A stretch of DNA of 64,000 nt from Campylobacter sp. RM16192 (GTDB lineage Bacteria > Campylobacterota > Campylobacteria > Campylobacterales > Campylobacteraceae): positions 1,736,001 through 1,800,000 of the forward strand of contig NZ_CP012552.1 of assembly GCF_004803855.2 (NCBI RefSeq). Direction: 5' to 3'. Within the stretch, counting starts at the first letter, position 1; each line of letters starts with the position of its first letter. Both the position numbers and the translations under genes were made by a program. Positions 1-8,859 of the stretch are shown here, piece by piece. The notes beneath the pieces were generated by a model that was not told the origin of the DNA, did no database searches, and saw nothing but the letters and a program-made list of their open reading frames with translations.

Positions 1-2
1 GA

Positions 3-743
3 TACGATGAGAATTTGATATTTGAAAATATAAATTTAAACTATGATATCAAGGATTTTCTAGCTATCATAGGTCCAAACGGCGGGGGCAAATCAACCCT
101 GCTTCGCCTTATGCTAGGGCTTTTAAGACCTAAAAGCGGCGAGATAAAGATATTTGATAAAAACCCTAGCGAGGTTAGCAAAACCATAGGATACGTGCCT
201 CAAAACATATTCATAAACGCAAATTTTCCGATGAGGGTTTTAGAAGTGGTGCTTATGGGGCGAATCGATAGGAAAATTTTCGGCTTTTACACCAAAGACG
301 ATAAATCAGAAGCGATGAAAGCGCTTGAAAAAGTCGGCATGAGCGAGTTTGCAAACTCTCGCATAGGCGAGCTTTCAGGCGGTCAAAGGCAAAGAGTTTA
401 TATCGCAAGAGCGCTTTGCGCAAAGGCTAAAATTCTCATGCTTGATGAGCCGACAGCAAGCATCGACACCAAAGGGCAAGCCGCGATTTACAGCCTGCTT
501 AGCGAGATAAACAAAGAAGGAATCGGTGTCATCTTGATAAGCCATGACGTAAATATCGCACTTAGCTTCGCTACGAAAGTTGCTTACGTAAATCACAAAA
601 TTCACATGCACGACATCGCGCCCGATCGTTCAAAACAGGAATTCATCGCTCATCTTGCACACGAGCATAATCACTTTTGCGATGTCGAGATCGCGCTTAA
701 GGAGTGCGGTTGCAAGAGCTTAGACAAAGGGCAAAAATGCTAG
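3..743 (+). CDS. znuC: Zinc/manganese-type ABC transporter ATPase (ZnuC-like), 5' end cut by window
   Basis: ATP-hydrolysing subunit of a metal-ion ABC importer, acting on the inner face of the membrane with the permease encoded next. The fragment shows Walker A GPNGGGKST (about fragment residues 24-32), the signature LSGGQRQR (about 123), Walker B ILMLDEPTA (about 144) and the switch His in ILISHD. The frame is open to the first bases of the window, and the codons before the TTG at 15 read YDEN, as expected inside this family, so the true start lies upstream. The C-terminus is rich in His and Cys (AHEHNHFC, then ECGC), consistent with metal sensing or binding. Its stop overlaps the permease start. 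Zinc versus manganese cannot be decided here. Confidence 0.9.
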   Translation, partial: YDENLIFENINLNYDIKDFLAIIGPNGGGKSTLLRLMLGLLRPKSGEIKIFDKNPSEVSKTIGYVPQNIFINANFPMRVLEVVLMGRIDRKIFGFYTKDDKSEAMKALEKVGMSEFANSRIGELSGGQRQRVYIARALCAKAKILMLDEPTASIDTKGQAAIYSLLSEINKEGIGVILISHDVNIALSFATKVAYVNHKIHMHDIAPDRSKQEFIAHLAHEHNHFCDVEIALKECGCKSLDKGQKC

Positions 744-1534
744 AAGCGCTAAATTTGGAATTCATGCAAAACGCCCTTATGGCAGGGCTTTTAGTAAGTA
801 TCGCGTGCGGAGTTATCGGCTCGCTTGTGGTGATAAATCGCATGGTTTTCATCGCAGGAGGCATAGCACACGGAGCTTACGGCGGACTTGGGCTAGCGTT
901 TTACTTCTCGCTTGAGCCGCTTTTGGGTGCTAGCGGATTTGCGATATTTCTAGCACTCCTGATAGCTACCATCACGCTAAACGATAAGAGCAAAATGGAC
1001 TCGGTCATCGGCGCACTTTGGGCGTTTGGGATGGCGTTTGGCATTATCTTAATCGATCTAACGCCCGGATACAACGTAGATCTCATGAGCTATCTTTTTG
1101 GCTCGATTTTAGCGGTGCCTGATAGCGATTTAGCCTTTATGGCGGCGGTTGATTGTGTCATTTTGCTTATCGTGACGCTGCTTTACAGGCAGTTTGAAGC
1201 TCTTAGTTTTGATGCGGAATTTGCCAAGCTTCGCGGAGTAAAAACCACGCTTTTATACTATGTTTTGGTTTGTATGATGGCGCTAAGCGTAGTTATGACG
1301 ATACGCGCAGTGGGGCTTATCCTAGTCATCGCGCTTCTTACCATACCACCATATATCGCGCAAAATTTCTCTAAACGCCTTGGCGCAATGATGCTAAACG
1401 CTACTGCTATCTCGGCTGCGTTTTGCATATCGGGGCTTTGGCTTAGCTTTGAAGCGAATTTAACCAGCGGAGCTAGTATCATACTTATAGCTTCGATCTG
1501 CTTTTTTATATTTGCAGCCATAAACAGGCGCTAA
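737..1534 (+). CDS. znuB: Metal ABC transporter permease (ZnuB-like)
   Basis: Membrane subunit of the metal importer whose ATPase is encoded just upstream; family ABC-3 (ZnuB/TroC/MntB). I place the start at the ATG at 737, which overlaps the ATPase stop (ATGCTAG) and gives about 265 residues; the frame is open further upstream but that would only add residues inside the ATPase gene. The protein is almost entirely hydrophobic with roughly eight membrane spans. It carries the GGIAHGAYGGLG segment near residue 45 and GLILVIALLTIPP near residue 200, both typical of this family. No substrate-binding protein follows, so it may lie before the window. Confidence 0.9.
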   Translation: MLEALNLEFMQNALMAGLLVSIACGVIGSLVVINRMVFIAGGIAHGAYGGLGLAFYFSLEPLLGASGFAIFLALLIATITLNDKSKMDSVIGALWAFGMAFGIILIDLTPGYNVDLMSYLFGSILAVPDSDLAFMAAVDCVILLIVTLLYRQFEALSFDAEFAKLRGVKTTLLYYVLVCMMALSVVMTIRAVGLILVIALLTIPPYIAQNFSKRLGAMMLNATAISAAFCISGLWLSFEANLTSGASIILIASICFFIFAAINRR

Positions 1535-1536
1535 AT

Positions 1537-2418
1537 TTAAGCTTTTTGGCTCTTGTAATAGCTTCCAACCTCGCTTATAACGATGCCAATAAGTATAAGC
1601 AGCGCTCCTAAAATTTGCCACGAGCTTAAAATTTCTCCGCCTACAAAGTATCCAAAAAGTCCTGCGCTTACAGGCTCAAAAGTAAATATAAGCGCAGTTT
1701 TCATAGGCGTTGTATATCGCTGCATCGCCGACTGAACAAAAAATGCAAAGACGGTCGCAAACACCGAAGTTATGATAACGGCTTTAAAAAATGCATAGTT
1801 AGCCACAGGCAAAACGCTATGCGTATCAAAAACAAGAGCCGCAAAAAGACATAGAGCGGTTACTACTAAAAACTGCATGCAAACCATCTGATAAAGCTCG
1901 CATTTGCGCACAAAAACGCCCGTAAATATGATATGAACAGAATAAGCAACGGCACAAAGCACGGAGAGAATTTCACCTCTGCCAAACCCAAGCTCGCTAT
2001 CGCTTAGCAAATACAGCCCAAAAGCCGATAAAAAGGCTCCTATAAACGAATAAACATAGACTTTTTGCCTAAAAAATAAAAATACTATAAAAGGCACAAA
2101 AACTACATTTAATCCCGTGATAAAGGCAACCGTCGAACTAAAAGTGTATTTAAGGGCAAAGGTTTGAAGCGCAAAGCCCGCAAACAAAAACACGCCTAGC
2201 AAAGAGCCGAATTTAAGAGAATTTGGGTCAAATTTCTTAACAAATTTAATCGAAATCAAACCCATTAACAGAGTTGAGATTAAAAATCTCCAAAACAAAA
2301 TGACAAAAACGCCGTTGCTCTTAAGCGCTTCAGCCATCGGTAAAAACGTCACTCCCCACACGACAGCAACGACTACAAGAGCAAGATCAGTGCCAAATTC
2401 CTTTATCTTTTTCGTCAT
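1537..2418 (-). CDS. DMT-family transporter (EamA domains)
   Basis: Ten-span inner-membrane permease of the drug/metabolite transporter superfamily with two EamA repeats. The first repeat begins at VVAVVWGVTFLPMAEALKS and the second near residue 150 with a GEILSVLCAVAYSVHIIF segment; the 293-residue length is usual. The gene lies convergent to znuB with only two bases between the stops. Substrate cannot be read from sequence; members export amino acids, metabolites or drugs. Confidence 0.85.
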   Translation of the reverse strand: MTKKIKEFGTDLALVVVAVVWGVTFLPMAEALKSNGVFVILFWRFLISTLLMGLISIKFVKKFDPNSLKFGSLLGVFLFAGFALQTFALKYTFSSTVAFITGLNVVFVPFIVFLFFRQKVYVYSFIGAFLSAFGLYLLSDSELGFGRGEILSVLCAVAYSVHIIFTGVFVRKCELYQMVCMQFLVVTALCLFAALVFDTHSVLPVANYAFFKAVIITSVFATVFAFFVQSAMQRYTTPMKTALIFTFEPVSAGLFGYFVGGEILSSWQILGALLILIGIVISEVGSYYKSQKA

Positions 2419-2444
2419 CTTATGAGCTTAAATTTGAACTAAAA

Positions 2445-3191
2445 TTATTTAAAAATATTTTCAATAGCTTTTTTGCCGTAACCCACAGGATCGCTTCTAA
2501 GCGACTTTTCATTTTCGCTCATCACTTTAAATAGCCCATCAAGCGTCTTTCTCGTGATGTATCCGTTTAGATCCTCGCCATCGTTTGTTACATATTCGCC
2601 CATGCCAAGGCTTGAAGCTACCGACTTAACCGACTTCATACTTTGGGAGTTACCAAGCGAGTTTTTGACAAAAGAATTTAGCCCGTTATAGGCTGTCGCG
2701 AAGCTGTTTTGACTCATCATCTTTTCGATGATCGGCTTAAATATCTTTTCAAGCTCCTTGCTTGAATTTTGTTGCAAAAATTTACTAAAACTATCATTTC
2801 CGCCGTTCATGATCTTTTTGACATCGCTTTCACTCATGTTTTTTATAGTTTTTGAAAAGACATCGGCAGCCCCGGGAACTGCGCTACTTGCGGCTTTGTT
2901 TATGGAAGTAACTAGCTCGTTTGCCCACTTGTCGCCGCCAACTTTCTTTGCCAAATTTGCAGCCGTTTGTAAGCTTGGCGGAAGCGGAATTTTAGCCGAG
3001 GCATTTTTGATAAATCCGTCATTTGAAAGCTCTTTTACGGCATACTCAAGAGCCGAGCTTACCATGCTTTTATAATCGCTCTTTGTAGAGGCTTGATTTA
3101 CGGCTTTAAGCCCGTCTCCAACCATCTTACCCCAATCAGTACCAAAAGCGCTTAAAGTAAAAAATAGCGCTAAAATCACGATTTTTTTCAT
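2445..3191 (-). CDS. DUF4197 secreted protein
   Basis: Periplasmic protein of unknown function. The start is set at the ATG at 3191 because an AAGGAT ribosome site lies just upstream and because it is followed by a clean Sec signal peptide (MKKIVILALFFTLSAFG). The mature part has the DUF4197 pattern: YKSMVSSALEYAVKEL, then KIPLPPSLQTAANL, then a helical body ending with a repeat-like segment DGLFKVMSENE. About 248 residues. The frame is open a little further upstream but that extension would bury the signal peptide. No functional clue from neighbours. Confidence 0.8.
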   Translation of the reverse strand: MKKIVILALFFTLSAFGTDWGKMVGDGLKAVNQASTKSDYKSMVSSALEYAVKELSNDGFIKNASAKIPLPPSLQTAANLAKKVGGDKWANELVTSINKAASSAVPGAADVFSKTIKNMSESDVKKIMNGGNDSFSKFLQQNSSKELEKIFKPIIEKMMSQNSFATAYNGLNSFVKNSLGNSQSMKSVKSVASSLGMGEYVTNDGEDLNGYITRKTLDGLFKVMSENEKSLRSDPVGYGKKAIENIFK

Positions 3192-3406
3192 AATAATATC
3201 CTTTAAATTTAACCCTGCAAGCATAAATTCGGCTTGGCAAGCAGATAAAATGATATTAAATTTTGGCTTTTCATCACTTGAAATTTATCTTTATACGCTA
3301 AATTTGCGCTCATAAAATATCAAATTTTAATTCCGTCAAATAAAGCCGAATTTTAATCTTAAAAAAATTAGTTTTAATGTAAAATTAGCCTTTTTCAGGA
3401 GAATTT

Positions 3407-3985
3407 ATGGAGCTTTTATTATTAGCTTTCGCCCTTGCTATGGATAGCGTAGCGCTCAGTATCGCAAGCGGTGCAAAATGCCGCGCATTAACCGTTTCAG
3501 GGGTCATTAAAGTCTCTTTTATATTTGGCTTTTTTCAAGCTCTTATGCCATTTTTGGGATATTTTTTAGGGCTAACCTTCGTAAGCTTCATAGCTTCCAT
3601 AGATCATTTTGTAGCATTTGGCATACTTTCATTTTTGGGTATCAAAATGATACTTGAAGCAAGAGAGCATAAAGACGAAGCCTGTTTAAATGACTTAGGA
3701 CTAAAAGTCCTAACCATAGGCGCAATAGCCACAAGCATCGATGCGCTGGCTGTCGGAGTGACGTTTAGCTTTGAGAATATAGATATCATTTATACTAGTA
3801 TTTTGATAGGATCTATCTGCTTTATACTATGCGTTTTGTCGTGTTATGCGGGGAAATTTTTAGGTATAGTTTTAGAAAAAAAGGCTCTTATTTTAGGCGG
3901 AGTTATACTCATAGGCATAAGCGTAAAAATTCTCATCACCCATCTTTTAGACCATGGGTTCTTGGCTCATTTAAAGCCGTTTTGA
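3407..3985 (+). CDS. mntP: Manganese efflux pump MntP
   Basis: Inner-membrane Mn2+ exporter of the MntP (YebN) family. Six predicted spans in two symmetric halves; each half carries the family's conserved acidic motif, LAMDSVALSIASG near residue 10 and TSIDALAVGVTF near residue 110. Length 192 is standard. An AGGAG ribosome site precedes the ATG by about six bases. Stands alone, divergent from the DUF4197 gene. No MntR-type site or yybP-ykoY riboswitch was evident in the upstream AT-rich stretch. Confidence 0.9.
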   Translation: MELLLLAFALAMDSVALSIASGAKCRALTVSGVIKVSFIFGFFQALMPFLGYFLGLTFVSFIASIDHFVAFGILSFLGIKMILEAREHKDEACLNDLGLKVLTIGAIATSIDALAVGVTFSFENIDIIYTSILIGSICFILCVLSCYAGKFLGIVLEKKALILGGVILIGISVKILITHLLDHGFLAHLKPF

Positions 3986-4028
3986 TTTTACGCTTACTAT
4001 TTTATAACTCCGCACTAACAGGTCAAAT

Positions 4029-4901
4029 TTAGCCTATGCTACCGAATTTTCCGCTATTATAATCATCAATAGCTTGGCGAATTTCATCTTTTGTATTCAT
4101 CACAAACGGTCCATATCCGACAATCGGCTCATCTATAGGCTCGCCCGAAAGAAGAAGGATTTTTACATCTTGTCCGACTGCCTTTACTCTCACTTCACCG
4201 TCGCCTTTTTCAAAATTTACCAGCTGAGCCTCGCCCGCTCTTTCATTGCCGTTAAAAACAGCTTCTCCGCGCAAAACAACCATAGAAAGCGAATGTGAAG
4301 CAGGTACGTTTATAACTGCTTCTTTGCCGGAATTTATCATAACGTCCCAAACATTCATCGGCGTAAATGTGCTTGCCGCTCCGCTTACTCCATCAAATTC
4401 TCCCGCTATGATCCTTGCTTGTCCCGCACCGTCTGCAAATTTGATCACAGGAATTGCTTGGCGCGATAAGTGCTGGTATTTTGCGGGAGTGTTTTTATGC
4501 TTTTTAGGTAAATTTACCCAGAGCTGAACCATCTCAAAAAGTCCGCCCGAACGGCTAAAATCTAAAGAGTGAAACTCCTCGTGCACTATGCCCGCACCAG
4601 CCGTCATCCATTGCACGTCGCCCGATTTTATAACTCCGCCGCCACCGCTTGAATCCTTATGTGCGACCTCTCCGCTATAAGCTATCGTTACGGTCTCAAA
4701 TCCTTTATGCGGATGATGTCCGACTCCTCTTGGAAAGTCCGTTAAATTCGGTTTAAAAACCTGAGGCGCAGCGTAATCAAGCATCAAAAACGGATCAGTG
4801 CCGCGATCTTCGCCCATGTGACTAAAAAGTGGCTGAACTAAAAATCCGTCTCCGACCCAATGTGCACTATTTGATTTGTAAATTTTATTAACTTTTCTCA
4901 T
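4029..4901 (-). CDS. Pirin family protein
   Basis: Bicupin protein of the pirin family; bacterial members bind a metal and some show quercetin 2,3-dioxygenase activity. N-terminal cupin metal ligands are visible in GVGHHPHKGFE near residues 59-70 and in the following VAHKDSSGG...GDVQWM segment; GIVHEEFHS supplies further His/Glu ligands. The C-terminal pirin domain follows from about residue 180. 290 residues is the common length. ATG preceded by AAAGGAT. Role in this organism unknown. Confidence 0.88.
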   Translation of the reverse strand: MRKVNKIYKSNSAHWVGDGFLVQPLFSHMGEDRGTDPFLMLDYAAPQVFKPNLTDFPRGVGHHPHKGFETVTIAYSGEVAHKDSSGGGGVIKSGDVQWMTAGAGIVHEEFHSLDFSRSGGLFEMVQLWVNLPKKHKNTPAKYQHLSRQAIPVIKFADGAGQARIIAGEFDGVSGAASTFTPMNVWDVMINSGKEAVINVPASHSLSMVVLRGEAVFNGNERAGEAQLVNFEKGDGEVRVKAVGQDVKILLLSGEPIDEPIVGYGPFVMNTKDEIRQAIDDYNSGKFGSIG

Positions 4902-5091
4902 TTTTTATCCTTTATTTTATTTAAAATTGCGGTATTTTAATGCAGTCTTGTTAATATATTATTTAAAATCGGTAAATAAAAATTAAGATTATTAATCCAA
5001 ACTTAAACAACTCTATTTATTAACGTATATCTATAAAATTTCACTCAAATTTGAATATAATTGTAAAAATTTAAGCGCGAAAAGGCTCGAA

Positions 5092-5313
5092 ATGTTTAAT
5101 TTTATATTCTCTTGGAAGTGCTATTTCTTACTTTTGATAATAGGAGTCGGCGGGTATTTCGCCGTGCCATACCTTGACGCGGCAGGCGCTCACAATGAAA
5201 CGATATAGGTGTTTAAGATACTAACTATGGCTATGGTAATGGGCATTGCCATATACCTGCTACTTGCGATTTGGGTGATACTTTTTAAAACCATCAGATC
5301 CTCAAGCAACTAG
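5092..5313 (+). pseudogene. Small two-span membrane protein interrupted by an in-frame TAG
   Basis: The ATG at 5092 opens a 38-codon frame that ends at TAG 5206-5208, and the same frame then continues without break to a second TAG at 5311-5313. Part one is a membrane span (CYFLLLIIGVGGYF) followed by AVPYLDAAGAHNETI; part two begins VFKILTMAMVMGI and contains a second span ending AIWVILFKTIRSSSN. Read through, the product is a 73-residue protein with two membrane segments. The simplest reading is an AAG or CAG codon mutated to TAG. A purine-rich stretch (AAAAGG) about 10 bases upstream could serve as ribosome site. Family not recognised with certainty. Confidence 0.6.
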
Positions 5314-5654
5314 TTGATCTCAAAGCGTCTTTTTTAAAAGCCATATATTTGGATACAAATTTAAAATTTGATATGAATTTTCAAGCTCTTTGCGTTTAGA
5401 GCTAAATTTAACTCGTCCGATTAAATTTAGCCGACTAGTTAGCCAAACTAGGAGTTTTAATCCTTACCAAATAACATAAAAGCAATGCAGATTTTACGCA
5501 AGCGTTTTATCTTAGACAAAATTCAAGCTCATCTTTATTGCAAAAAACATGAGGTCTAACGCCAAAATTTGTACCAACCAAACTCATAGCTAAAAAGGAA
5601 GTAAATTTCATTAAACAAAGTTTGGCAATGCGAATTTATAAAAACGAAAAACGA
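5314..5654. other. Gene-poor spacer
   Basis: AT-rich stretch downstream of xthA. I see no gene with a ribosome site here. A 34-codon minus-strand frame (5507-5611) lacks a ribosome site and is not accepted. The segment around 5415-5460 holds short repeats of the AAATTTAG type that are common throughout this genome. Confidence 0.4.
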
Positions 5655-6413
5655 TTAAATTTCTATCTCAATTCCCACGGGACAATGATCGCTTCCCGTT
5701 ATATCACTAAGTATAAATGCGTCTTTAAGGCGATCTTTAAGGCTTGCCGAAATGAAAAAATAATCAATCCTCCAGCCGACATTTTTAGCTCTAGCGTTAA
5801 ATCTATAGCTCCACCACGAATAAGCATCCTCTTTATCGCCGTGAATTTGCCTAAAAGTATCGATAAATCCGTGCTTTATAACCTCATCTATCCACGCTCG
5901 CTCAATCGGCAAGAAGCCTGAAGTCTTAGAATTCGCCTTTGGATTTTTAAGATCTATCTCGCGGTGAGCGGTATTAACGTCTCCACAAAATATCACGTCC
6001 TTACCTTCACGCACAAGCTCGTTGCAGTAGGCTAGAAATTTCGCATAAAAATCCATCTTATAAGCAAGTCTTTCATCATCCTTTTGCCCGTTTGGAAAGT
6101 AGATATTAAAAAGTACGATATTACCAAATCTATGCTCCAAAACCCGCCCCTCATCATCGTTAAAAAACTGCGATTTTAGAGTAGCTACCGGAAACTTACT
6201 AAGGCTCATCACACCCGAATACCCTGCTCTGACGGCCGAATTTACGCTCACATCACTAAATCCGAGCTTGTAAATCTCGCTAGGTACATCAACTTCTTTT
6301 ACTTTTATCTCTTGAAGCCCTAAGAAATCGGGCTTAACCTCATCAAGCCAACCAAATCCGTCTTTGCTTGCGACCGCGCGAAGTCCGTTTACGTTCCATG
6401 AAATCAGTTTCAA
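5655..6413 (-). CDS. xthA: Exodeoxyribonuclease III / AP endonuclease
   Basis: Base-excision-repair endonuclease that cuts at abasic sites. The full EEP-family set is visible: SWNVNGLRA at the N-terminus, GLQEIKV (metal Glu), FCGDVNTAH (Asp, Asn), YSWWSYRFNARAKNVGWRID (substrate recognition and Asp) and the terminal GSDHCPVGIEIE (Asp-His pair). 252 residues. The start is a TTG with AAGGAC a few bases upstream. It is the only gene on its strand here, divergent from dgkA. Confidence 0.93.
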   Translation of the reverse strand: MKLISWNVNGLRAVASKDGFGWLDEVKPDFLGLQEIKVKEVDVPSEIYKLGFSDVSVNSAVRAGYSGVMSLSKFPVATLKSQFFNDDEGRVLEHRFGNIVLFNIYFPNGQKDDERLAYKMDFYAKFLAYCNELVREGKDVIFCGDVNTAHREIDLKNPKANSKTSGFLPIERAWIDEVIKHGFIDTFRQIHGDKEDAYSWWSYRFNARAKNVGWRIDYFFISASLKDRLKDAFILSDITGSDHCPVGIEIEI

Positions 6414-6503
6414 ATTCAGTCCTTTTTAATTGCAATTATACGCACTCAACCTAAATTTAAGAGTCTATTTTGATATAATTATTCAAAAATTTAAGGTCTA
6501 AAA

Positions 6504-6863
6504 TTGAGAAATCAGCCAAAATACAAATTCTTTAAAAATTGGAGTTACGCGATCGCAGGACTAAAGGAAATTTTTAAAAACGAAAGCAGTTTTAGGCTTG
6601 AAATTTATATATTTTTGCCCGCTTTTATCTCTCTTTTGTTTTGGAATTTCGGCGCGGTCTTAAATTTATTTTTGATTTTTAGTATGGTTTTGGTTCTGGT
6701 TTGCGAGTGCATAAACTCTGCTATTGAGCGTATAGTAGATCTTGCAAGCCCTGAAATTCATCCTCTAGCAGGTGCGGCAAAAGACGCGGGAAGCGCTGCG
6801 GTAATGATATGCAACACGCTTTGTGCGGGAGTGTGGATATATGCGATTTGGGATAAATTTTGA
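6504..6863 (+). CDS. dgkA: Diacylglycerol kinase, prokaryotic type
   Basis: Small integral-membrane enzyme that phosphorylates diacylglycerol (and often undecaprenol) in lipid recycling. The signature ECINSAIERIVDLASPE with the following HPLAGAAKDAGSAAVM (near residues 75-105) is diagnostic, and three hydrophobic spans fit the 119-residue length. The start is TTG at 6504 with AAGG eight bases before. Its stop overlaps the next gene start by a TTGA junction, so the pair is cotranscribed. I recall the same dgkA / HTH-gene pairing in C. jejuni. Confidence 0.92.
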   Translation: MRNQPKYKFFKNWSYAIAGLKEIFKNESSFRLEIYIFLPAFISLLFWNFGAVLNLFLIFSMVLVLVCECINSAIERIVDLASPEIHPLAGAAKDAGSAAVMICNTLCAGVWIYAIWDKF

Positions 6864-7111
6864 ACTCGCTTGAAAGAGAAATTTTTGGCACTTTAATCGG
6901 CGAAAAGAAATTTGAGATAATTGAGTTTTTTATCCAAAATTTAGATGAAAACGGACTTATAAATTTCACAATTGCAGAAATTTGCAATGCTACAAATTCA
7001 AGCAAACCGACTGTCATAGAAACAATAAAACTGCTTGAAAATAGAAAAATTTTTAAGCGAGTAAAAAACGGAGTTTATGCGTTTAAGAATTTAAAATTTA
7101 ATGATTATTGA
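6860..7111 (+). CDS. Small winged-helix DNA-binding protein (RepL/MarR-like)
   Basis: 83-residue protein with a single helix-turn-helix: the recognition part is ICNATNSSKPTVIETIKLLENRKIF followed by a wing VKNGVYAFK. It resembles the winged helix of RepL-type and ArsR/MarR regulators, but no partner domain is present. The TTG start at 6860 shares bases with the dgkA stop, so translation is probably coupled. Target genes unknown; autoregulation or dgkA-linked envelope control is a guess. Confidence 0.6.
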   Translation: MNSLEREIFGTLIGEKKFEIIEFFIQNLDENGLINFTIAEICNATNSSKPTVIETIKLLENRKIFKRVKNGVYAFKNLKFNDY

Positions 7112-7323
7112 TTTTTTGATTTGCCTGAGATTAAAATTTACTTATATTAAATAAATGTAACTAGCCTGAACTTAATAGGCACAATTTTCTCTTTGCTTTT
7201 TAATCTAATAAAAATTTAACTAATTGCCTCAAAAAGGGATGAGAAACAAACTTAATTTATGATTTTTTATCATAATGATGCAAAGATATATAAGTTTAAA
7301 AGGATAATAGTATGAATTTGATA

Positions 7324-8391
7324 TTATAAACCGGCGGCAGCGATAGCTTCGGCTTGATGATGCGCGATAAGTGGCTCAATAATCTCGTCAAACAGCCCGC
7401 CCGCCATGATCGCATCCAAGCGATAAAGAGTTAAGTTTATACGGTGATCACTTATACGATTTTGAGGGAAGTTGTAAGTGCGAATTCGCCCGCTTCTATC
7501 GCCTGTACCAACTTGGCTCTTGCGCTCACTAGTCTCTTTTGCAAGACGTTCTGCCTCTTGCATCTCATAAAGGCGAGCTTTAAGCACTTTCATCGCAGCT
7601 TCTTTGTTTTTGTGCTGGCTTTTTCCGTCTTGGTTTGTTACGACAAGCCCTGTTGGGATGTGAGTTATACGCACGGCGCTATCGGTTGTATTTACGCTTT
7701 GACCGCCGTGGCCGGAGCTTCGCATAACGTCGATTCTTAGATCGTTTGGATTTATCTCTATCTCGCTATCTTCAACTTCAGGCATGATCGCAACAGTTAC
7801 GGCTGAAGTGTGCACTCTGCCTTGACTTTCAGTCTCAGGCACGCGCTGAACCCTGTGAGTTCCGCCTTCATATTTTAGTCTTGAATACGCGCCGTTTCCT
7901 TTTACGAGCAAGATGATCTCTTTAAAGCCGCCTGTGTTGCCTTCACTTTGGCTTACTACTTCAAATTTGTATCCGCGAAGCTCGGTATAGCGCACATAGG
8001 CGTTAAAAAGATCGCCTACAAATAGTGCCGCTTCGTCCCCGCCTGTTCCTGCGCGAATTTCAAGAAAGATGTTTTTATCGTCGTTTGGATCTTTTGGAAG
8101 AAGCAAAATTTTTATCTCTTCTTCAAGCTCAGTTTTACGAATTTCAAGGCTCTTTAGCTCATCTTTAGCAAGTTCGCCAAGTTCGGCATCGTCAAGCAAA
8201 AGTTTGTTTTCCTCAATGTCAGCTAAAATTTGCAAATACTCCTTAGAAGCATTTCTGATATCTTCTATGCTTGATTGCTCCTTAGAGAGTTTGGTCATAT
8301 TTGCGATGTCTTGGGTGATAGATGGATCGCTCAGTAGACGAGAGAGCTCGTCGTAGCGATCCAAAAACGGTTGCAGTTTGTCAGCTAACAT
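7324..8391 (-). CDS. prfA: Peptide chain release factor 1
   Basis: Recognises UAA and UAG stop codons and triggers peptide release. The catalytic GGQ lies in [20 protein letters not shown] (about residue 230), preceded by the RF-1 core ENEGTGGDEA-like segment ([14 protein letters not shown]) and by [25 protein letters not shown]. 355 residues is normal. It starts 14 bases after the rpsT stop and has no strong ribosome site of its own, so it is probably translated as the second gene of an rpsT-prfA unit. Confidence 0.96.
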   Translation of the reverse strand: MLADKLQPFLDRYDELSRLLSDPSITQDIANMTKLSKEQSSIEDIRNASKEYLQILADIEENKLLLDDAELGELAKDELKSLEIRKTELEEEIKILLLPKDPNDDKNIFLEIRAGTGGDEAALFVGDLFNAYVRYTELRGYKFEVVSQSEGNTGGFKEIILLVKGNGAYSRLKYEGGTHRVQRVPETESQGRVHTSAVTVAIMPEVEDSEIEINPNDLRIDVMRSSGHGGQSVNTTDSAVRITHIPTGLVVTNQDGKSQHKNKEAAMKVLKARLYEMQEAERLAKETSERKSQVGTGDRSGRIRTYNFPQNRISDHRINLTLYRLDAIMAGGLFDEIIEPLIAHHQAEAIAAAGL

Positions 8392-8405
8392 TTAAAATTT
8401 AGTGA

Positions 8406-8678
8406 TTAAGCGGCTGTGTTTAGAGTGTTTACAAGCTTCGCCAAGCGTCCAACGCGGCGTGAAGCTGTTTGTTTTTTCAAAAATCCTTTGCTTACAAAGC
8501 TGTGTAGGCTTTTATTTGCATCTTTTAATGCATTTAGTGCAGCTTCTTTATCGCCAGCTTCAACAGCTACACGCACAGCTTTTGTTATGTTTTTAAGTCT
8601 TGTGCGATAAAATCTGTTTCTCTCTGTTCTTTTTATAGTCTGTCTAGCTCTTTTTTCAGCAGATTTATGGTTTGCCAT
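8406..8678 (-). CDS. rpsT: 30S ribosomal protein S20
   Basis: Primary 16S rRNA-binding protein of the small subunit. The basic, helical 90-residue product opens [16 protein letters not shown] and ends with [17 protein letters not shown], the classical S20 pattern. AAAAAGGT lies nine bases before the ATG. First gene of an apparent rpsT-prfA operon; an AT-rich divergent promoter region separates it from glmM. Confidence 0.96.
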   Translation of the reverse strand: MANHKSAEKRARQTIKRTERNRFYRTRLKNITKAVRVAVEAGDKEAALNALKDANKSLHSFVSKGFLKKQTASRRVGRLAKLVNTLNTAA

Positions 8679-8859
8679 AATATACCTTTTTCATAATTTT
8701 AGTCCGTGATTATATAAAATTTAGTTTTAAATAGCGCTTAATTTAAGTGAAATTTAAAGCAGTTAAAATTTGCGTATTTAAATTTGTGAAATTTTGATAG
8801 AATACAACAAATTTTATCATAGATAAGGCAAAACAGCCTTTAAGTTATGAAGGATAAAT

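Noticed and set aside
5507..5611. 34-codon minus-strand frame after xthA
   Set aside because: No ribosome site and no recognisable pattern; chance frame in AT-rich DNA.
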